Source: Oscillospiraceae bacterium
Lineage (GTDB): Bacteria; Bacillota_A; Clostridia; Oscillospirales; Ruminococcaceae
Direction: 5' to 3'
Assembly (NCBI GenBank): GCA_017414145.1
Contig: JAFPQL010000249.1
Span: 1 to 10,773 of the forward strand
DNA: 10,773 nt
Shown: piece by piece, positions 6,726 to 10,773 of the stretch
Layout: each line of letters starts with the position of its first letter
Position numbering within the stretch: the stretch's first letter is position 1
Position numbers and translations under genes: made by a program
Notes under the pieces: model-generated
The model's database searches: none
Seen by the model: only the letters and a program-made list of their open reading frames with translations
Told to the model about the DNA's origin: nothing

Positions 6726-6779
6726 AAAAATTCCGGCGCTGCCATGTCATCAATGGCGGCGCCGGTTCTGTATTTTTTT
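6726..6779. terminator. Bidirectional terminator between converging genes
   Basis: A 13-bp GC-rich stem (arms 6733-6745 and 6753-6765, one G·T pair) with a 7-nt loop. Reading minus, the hairpin is followed at once by AATTTTT (6732-6726). Reading plus, a run of seven T comes 7 nt after the stem (6773-6779). It therefore serves the ABC importer genes from the right and, perhaps less efficiently, the vWA gene from the left. The rest of the 208-nt gap between genes holds nothing else recognisable apart from a short AT-rich dyad at 6713-6725. Confidence 0.88.
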
Positions 6780-6862
6780 CAGTATGACGCACGGGGAACT
6801 TTCGGGAATCGCTGATGAAAGTGCCTTCGGCAGATTGATCATGAGGGCTGCCGGCCGGTGCT

Positions 6863-7624
6863 TCAGCCTGTGTGGTAGCGCTGCAAAAACTGCTTCGTCC
6901 GCTCCGCCGCCTGTTCGCTGAACAGCTGATCCGGCGACCCTTCCTCCGCGATCACACCGTGCTCCATGAAAATCACATGATCCGCTACATCCCGCGCAAA
7001 CGCCATCTCATGCGTCACAATCACCATCGTCATGCCGTCCTTCGCCAGCGACTTGATGACCTTCAGGATCTCACCGGTCAGCTCCGGATCCAGTGCGGAT
7101 GTCGGTTCGTCGAAAAAGAGCATCTCCGGCTGCAATGCCAGCGCCCGCGCAATCGACACGCGCTGCTGCTGACCGCCCGACAGCTCGCAGGGGTAGGCGT
7201 TCGCCTTGCTCTCCAGCCCCATTTTTCTGAGCAGCTGCATCGCGGTCTGCTCCGCCTGCTTCCTGTCCTGCTTCAGCACATGAACCGGTGCCTCCGTGAT
7301 GTTCCGCAGCACCGAGAAGTGCGGAAACAAATTGAAATTCTGGAACACCAGCCCGATCTTCAGCCGGATGCTCCGCAGCGTCTTTGCGTCCGCATAAACG
7401 CTCTGGCCGTTCTTCTGCTTCAGCATATCCAGCCCGCAGACGCGGATGCTGCCGCCGTCTGCACGCTCCAGCTGGTTGATGCAGCGCAGCAGCGTCGATT
7501 TTCCGCTGCCGGACGGGCCGATGACGGCAATGACATTGCCCTTTTCGACTGTGAATGAAATGTCCTTCAGCACCTCCAGCTTGTCAAACCGCTTGCTGAG
7601 GTTCCGGACTTCCAGCATCGCCAT
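6863..7624 (-). CDS. Polar amino acid ABC transporter, ATP-binding protein (GlnQ/HisP type)
   Basis: 253 aa, the usual length for the family. This cytoplasmic subunit powers amino acid import. Visible: Walker [10 protein letters not shown] (36-44), Q-loop Gln95 in [10 protein letters not shown], signature LSGGQQQR (148-155), Walker B MLFFDE (168-173), D-loop SALD, and switch His205 (VTHE). QNFNLFPH and the EAPVHVLK stretch are typical of the glutamine/histidine/arginine importer branch. The start at 7624 has AAGGGGGT 9 nt upstream; a second in-frame ATG two codons later is also possible. It begins 15 nt after the permease stop, so the two genes form an operon, and the shared terminator at 6726-6779 follows. 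The transported amino acid cannot be told without the binding protein. Confidence 0.96.
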   Translation of the reverse strand: MAMLEVRNLSKRFDKLEVLKDISFTVEKGNVIAVIGPSGSGKSTLLRCINQLERADGGSIRVCGLDMLKQKNGQSVYADAKTLRSIRLKIGLVFQNFNLFPHFSVLRNITEAPVHVLKQDRKQAEQTAMQLLRKMGLESKANAYPCELSGGQQQRVSIARALALQPEMLFFDEPTSALDPELTGEILKVIKSLAKDGMTMVIVTHEMAFARDVADHVIFMEHGVIAEEGSPDQLFSEQAAERTKQFLQRYHTG

Positions 7625-7639
7625 TTCGCTGCACCCCCT

Positions 7640-8341
7640 TTATTTGTAATAATTCAGCTTCTTCTCCAGCGCCGCGGACAGCACCGTCAGCAGCATGGCG
7701 AGAAGAAAGTAAATCGCACCCGCGATGAACAGCGGCACCAGCGAGGAATAGGTCTGCATCTGCTGCTTTGCCTTCAGCGTGATTTCCGCGTAGGCAACCG
7801 TGTTTGCGAGCGATGTATCCTTCACCAGCGTGATGATTTCATTGGTGCTTGCGGGCAGCACCCGCTTGAATACCTGCGGCAGCACGATGCGGAAGAAGGT
7901 CTGTGTCCGGCCGAAGCCGAGACAGGCCGCCGCCTCATACTGTCCCTTCGGGATCGACTCGATGCCGCCGCGGAAAATCTCTGCGAAATATGCCGCGTAA
8001 TTCAGCACGAATGCCGTCAGCACCGCACGGAACATATACGAATCGCTCTGAATGTCAAAGGAATTGAGCAGGGAGCCGATCGCGCCGTCGCCGGCGTGCA
8101 GCCGGAGCATCGGCACCGCGTAGTAGACGACGATGATCTGCAGCATGAGCGGTGTGCCGCGCATGATGAGAATATAGAGATTGGTCAGCCATGAGACAAC
8201 GCGCAGCTTCGACATTTTCAGCAGCGCGACGACCATGCCGAGCGGAATGGCGTACAGCAGCGTGAAGAAAAATATCTTCAGCGCGGGCAGCAGCCCCTTC
8301 AGCAAAACGGAAATGATATTTCCGACATCCTGTGCGGTCAT
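7640..8341 (-). CDS. Polar amino acid ABC transporter, permease (HisM/GlnP family)
   Basis: 233 aa integral membrane subunit, normal length for this family. Hydrophobic segments occur at about residues 8-42, 50-80, 103-122 and 198-226, fitting the five-helix HAAAP-type fold. MRGTPLMLQIIVVYYAVPML (60-79) is a family hallmark, and GQYEAAACLGFGRTQTFFRI with LPQ just after it is the EAA loop that docks to the ATPase. AGGAGGAA (8348-8355 on the plus strand) precedes the ATG. The ATPase gene follows directly. Upstream is the symporter gene and a terminator-like hairpin only about 30 nt before this start, leaving little room for a separate promoter. A substrate-binding protein, normally beside or fused to this subunit, is absent. 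Confidence 0.95.
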   Translation of the reverse strand: MTAQDVGNIISVLLKGLLPALKIFFFTLLYAIPLGMVVALLKMSKLRVVSWLTNLYILIMRGTPLMLQIIVVYYAVPMLRLHAGDGAIGSLLNSFDIQSDSYMFRAVLTAFVLNYAAYFAEIFRGGIESIPKGQYEAAACLGFGRTQTFFRIVLPQVFKRVLPASTNEIITLVKDTSLANTVAYAEITLKAKQQMQTYSSLVPLFIAGAIYFLLAMLLTVLSAALEKKLNYYK

Positions 8342-8371
8342 GAAAGATTCCTCCTGCGGTCAGTTTTGCGG

Positions 8372-8410
8372 AAAAAGTCTGCCGGACGGATCGGGGTCCC
8401 TCCGGCAGAC
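8372..8410 (-). terminator. Terminator or attenuator between the symporter and permease genes
   Basis: Perfect 10-bp arms (8377-8386 and 8401-8410), with a possible inner 4-bp stem in the 14-nt loop, followed on the minus strand by five T (8376-8372). It starts 7 nt after the symporter stop and ends about 30 nt before the permease start, so it either ends the symporter transcript or lets some read through into the importer genes. Confidence 0.82.
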
Positions 8411-8416
8411 GCTGGA

Positions 8417-9973
8417 TTATGCCTTCAGTTCTGCTTTGACGGAATCGTATTCCTCCGTGATCGCCTGCTCCGGTGCCGCAGTGCAGAGCGAGACAATGAC
8501 GATTGCGAGCAGCGCGCAGATGAATGCGGGCAGCAGCTCGTAGATATCCCATGCGCCGCCCAGCGGACGGATGAGGAATTTCCAGACGAAGATCATCACG
8601 CCGCCGGTGACAAGGCCTGCCAGTGCGCCCCATTTATTGGAACGCTTCCAGAAGAGCGCGGTCAGCATGACCGGGCCGAAGGTTGCGCCGAAGCCCGCCC
8701 ACGCGAACGAAACGACGCGGAAGACCGAGCTGTCCTTGTCCCATGCGAGGATGACGCCCAGCACGGCGATGACGACCAGCACGCCGCGTGCGGTCACCAT
8801 GGCGGCAGCGTCGGAGAGCTTCAGGCCGAAGGTGCGCTTTAAGAGGTTCTCGGACATCGAGGAGGATGCCGCGAGGAGCTGGGAGTCCGAGGTGGACATC
8901 GTGCAGGCGAGGATGCCCGCGAAGATCAGACCCGCGACAATCGCCGCTGCGACGCCGTGCTTCGAGAGCAGCAGCGCGATTTTCATGACGACGGTCTCCG
9001 AGTCATTCTTGCCGGCGCCGAACAGCGTTTCGATGCTGCCGTTTGCCGAGAGCTGATTGCCGATGAAGCCGATCAGGATTGCGACGCCCATTGCGATGAC
9101 GACCCAGATGCTTGCGATCCGGCGGGAGAGCTTGATTTTGTGGTCATCCTTGATTGCCATGAAGCGGAGCAGGATGTGCGGCATACCGAAGTAGCCAAGA
9201 CCCCACGCCAGCGTCGAGACAATCGGCAGGAAGCCGTATCCGGTCTGCGAGAAGCTGCCGTCGCTGTTCAGCGAGCGCGTGACGGTCAGATGCAGGTAGT
9301 CGGTCAGGTTCTTTGCATTGTCCATGACGGCGCTCCAGCCGCCCGCCGTGTGGACGCCGAAGATCACAATGATAATCAGCGCCGTCGTCATGACGATGCT
9401 CTGGATCAGGTCGGTGAAGCTCGCCGCGAGGAAGCCGCCGAGGCTCGTGTACGCGATGATGATGACGGCCGCGACGATCATGGCCGTGTGGTAATCCCAG
9501 TCAAAGAGCGCGTTGAAGAGCTTGCCGCAGGCGGAGAAGCCCGACGCGGTATACGGCACGAAGAAGATGAGAATGATGACAGCTGCGACGGCGTTCAGGA
9601 TGCCGCGGTCATCGTGATAGCGGTCAGAGAAGAAGTCCGGAATCGTGATCGAGGCGGTTTTCTGCGAGTAAAGCCGCAGACGGCGCGCCACAAAGAGCCA
9701 GTTCAAGTAAGTGCCGATTGCCAGACCGATTGCCGTCCAGCCCGCCTCTGCCAGTCCGCAGAGATAGGCGACGCCCGGCAGACCCATTAAGAGCCACGAG
9801 CTCATGTCGGAAGCCTCGGCGCTCATCGCGGAGACGAGCGGGCCGAGCTTTCTGCCGCCTAAGTAGAAGTCCTTGACATCCCTGTTTTTTCTGGAAAAGA
9901 CCGCGCCGATCATGACCATGCCGGCCAGATAGACGAGAATCGTCACCAGAATGCCGATTTTGCTGCTGTCCAT
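8417..9973 (-). CDS. putP: Sodium/proline symporter (PutP-type, SSS family)
   Basis: 518 aa, close to the usual length. It uses the sodium gradient to import proline (or a similar solute) across the cytoplasmic membrane. The protein is hydrophobic with about 13 membrane segments. Visible: SAEASDMSSWLLMGLPG (51-67), the helix-2 signature that carries the Na+-site residues (D56, S58), and GLAIGTYLNWLFVARRLR. Further on are YTSLGGFLAASFTDLIQS and CTMSTSDSQLLAASSSMSEN, with the Ser-Thr pair of the second half of the Na+ site. At residue 59, Ser stands where E. coli PutP has Gly58. AAGGAGGA lies about 10 nt before the ATG. The formate ligase gene ends 57 nt upstream with no terminator between, so the two may be co-transcribed. 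PutP is preferred over PanF or other SSS members because of the close helix-2 match; substrate is inferred. Confidence 0.93.
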   Translation of the reverse strand: MDSSKIGILVTILVYLAGMVMIGAVFSRKNRDVKDFYLGGRKLGPLVSAMSAEASDMSSWLLMGLPGVAYLCGLAEAGWTAIGLAIGTYLNWLFVARRLRLYSQKTASITIPDFFSDRYHDDRGILNAVAAVIILIFFVPYTASGFSACGKLFNALFDWDYHTAMIVAAVIIIAYTSLGGFLAASFTDLIQSIVMTTALIIIVIFGVHTAGGWSAVMDNAKNLTDYLHLTVTRSLNSDGSFSQTGYGFLPIVSTLAWGLGYFGMPHILLRFMAIKDDHKIKLSRRIASIWVVIAMGVAILIGFIGNQLSANGSIETLFGAGKNDSETVVMKIALLLSKHGVAAAIVAGLIFAGILACTMSTSDSQLLAASSSMSENLLKRTFGLKLSDAAAMVTARGVLVVIAVLGVILAWDKDSSVFRVVSFAWAGFGATFGPVMLTALFWKRSNKWGALAGLVTGGVMIFVWKFLIRPLGGAWDIYELLPAFICALLAIVIVSLCTAAPEQAITEEYDSVKAELKA

Positions 9974-10030
9974 AGTTTCTGAATCCTCCTTTTTATCTGT
10001 GCGTTTTTATATCGTCGAAAGCGGCGGCGC

Positions 10031-10773
10031 TCAGAACAGCCCGGAGATCACGCCGTTTTCATCGACATCAATGTTTTCCGCGGCAGGCTTTTTCGGCAGA
10101 CCCGGCATCGTCATGATGTCGCCGGTCAGCGCGACAATGAAGCCCGCACCGGCAGAGACCTTGACATTGCGGATCGTGACGGTGAAGCCCTCCGGCGCAC
10201 CCTTGATATCTTTGTCGTCCGTAAAGCTGTACTGTGTTTTTGCCATGCAGACCGGCAGTCCGCCGAAGCCGAGCGCGGTGAGCTGTGCGATCTGCTTCTG
10301 CGCCGCCGGGAGAATGTTGACGCCGCTGCCGCCGTAAACCTTCGTGACAATCGCGGTGATCTTCTCCTCGATCGTGCCGTCCAGCTCATACGAGAAGCGG
10401 AAATCGGGCGTCTCCTCCTCGCAGAGGCGCACGACCTCTTTTGCGAGTGCCTCGCCGCCTTCGCCGCCCTTTGCCCAGACATCGGACAGCACGACATTCA
10501 CGCCGAGCGCTTTGCACTGCTCGATGACGCAGGTGATTTCGGCATCGGTGTCGGTCGGGAAGCGGTTGACCGCGACCACGGACGGCAGGCCGTAGACCTC
10601 CTTGATGTTGTGAACATGGCGCAGCAGATTCGGCAGACCCGCTTCCAGTGCGGCGAGATTCTCGTCCGCGAGCTCGGTCTTGGCCAGTCCGCCGTGCATC
10701 TTCAGCGCACGGATGGTTGCGACAATGACGACCGCGGAAGGCGTCAGTCCTGCCATGCGGCACTTGATGTCGA
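10031..10773 (-). CDS. fhs: Formate–tetrahydrofolate ligase, C-terminal part
   Basis: About 247 C-terminal residues of a protein usually near 555; the N-terminal part with the ATP-binding loop lies beyond the right edge, and the frame is open there (…DIKCR before MAGL). The enzyme joins formate to tetrahydrofolate with ATP to give 10-formyl-THF for purine, fMet and one-carbon metabolism. Visible: [36 protein letters not shown] (split across 97-116 of the known part), [55 protein letters not shown], and the C-terminal [19 protein letters not shown]. All are typical of the family. The internal Met at 10756 is not the start. Possible one-carbon use of formate (acetogenic or only biosynthetic) cannot be decided from this gene alone. 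Confidence 0.97.
   Translation of the reverse strand, partial: DIKCRMAGLTPSAVVIVATIRALKMHGGLAKTELADENLAALEAGLPNLLRHVHNIKEVYGLPSVVAVNRFPTDTDAEITCVIEQCKALGVNVVLSDVWAKGGEGGEALAKEVVRLCEEETPDFRFSYELDGTIEEKITAIVTKVYGGSGVNILPAAQKQIAQLTALGFGGLPVCMAKTQYSFTDDKDIKGAPEGFTVTIRNVKVSAGAGFIVALTGDIMTMPGLPKKPAAENIDVDENGVISGLF

Noticed and set aside
4840..6792. 650-codon open frame antisense to the SBP/vWA gene
   Set aside because: GC-rich shadow frame: Arg/Leu/His-rich product without domains, no ribosome binding site, while the plus frame has clear vWA motifs.
8412..8447. Possible minus-strand promoter at the end of the symporter gene (CATAAT with TTCCGT 17 bp upstream)
   Set aside because: The -35 matches poorly and the AT-rich -10 is explained by the stop codon; kept only as an alternative to read-through.
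8957..9790. 277-codon plus-strand open frame over the symporter gene
   Set aside because: Asp/Arg/Ala-rich antisense shadow of membrane-helix codons; the minus frame matches PutP throughout.
9991..10013. AT-rich stretch before the symporter gene as a promoter (TATAAA on the minus strand)
   Set aside because: No recognisable -35 box at a suitable distance; read-through from the formate ligase gene is as likely.
10754..10756. Met at 10756 as a start for the formate ligase gene
   Set aside because: The frame continues upstream with DIKCR, a conserved stretch of the family, so this Met is internal and the gene is cut by the window edge.

Overview
The window is about 10.8 kb of GC-rich DNA (roughly 60 percent G+C by eye). 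It is most likely from a Gram-positive member of the Clostridia, probably the Ruminococcaceae/Oscillospiraceae. The grounds are the IspH–ribosomal protein S1 fusion (a Clostridia hallmark), strong AGGAGG-type ribosome binding sites before most genes, a lipoprotein with a threonine-rich linker, and a formate–tetrahydrofolate ligase gene. The species call is an inference; no rRNA or other direct marker is present.

Left half, plus strand. The window opens inside a D-Ala-D-Ala carboxypeptidase of the S11 family (3-746), closed by a strong terminator (769-808). The -35 box of the next promoter (799-827) lies in that terminator's T-tract. The promoter drives the ispH-S1 fusion gene (872-2965), which ends at another strong terminator (3007-3045). 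A near-consensus promoter (3082-3110) then starts an apparently self-contained three-gene unit: a two-helix membrane protein of unknown function (3156-3857), a lipoprotein with a Thr-rich linker and two lipocalin-like halves (3923-4927), and a membrane-anchored chimera of a solute-binding-protein-like domain and a von Willebrand A domain (4942-6654). The unit ends at a hairpin (6733-6779) that also terminates the converging minus-strand genes.

Right half, minus strand, read from right to left: the C-terminal part of formate–tetrahydrofolate ligase (10031-10773), a PutP-type sodium/proline symporter (8417-9973), a terminator-like hairpin (8372-8410), and then a permease (7640-8341) and ATPase (6863-7624) of a polar-amino-acid ABC importer. 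No substrate-binding protein for this importer is present. 

Two linked signals inside the ispH-S1 gene deserve most attention. A patch of about 112 bp at roughly 30 percent G+C, full of otherwise rare codons, contains a sigma-A-like promoter in the middle of the IspH coding region. Further down, exactly at the IspH/S1 junction, there is a perfect Shine-Dalgarno sequence and an in-frame ATG. Together they suggest that a free S1-like protein may be made from within the fusion gene. The three-gene surface unit with the solute-binding/vWA chimera is the other candidate for an undescribed system. Gaps between genes are all under about 210 bp; the remaining long open frames are antisense or out-of-frame shadows of these genes.
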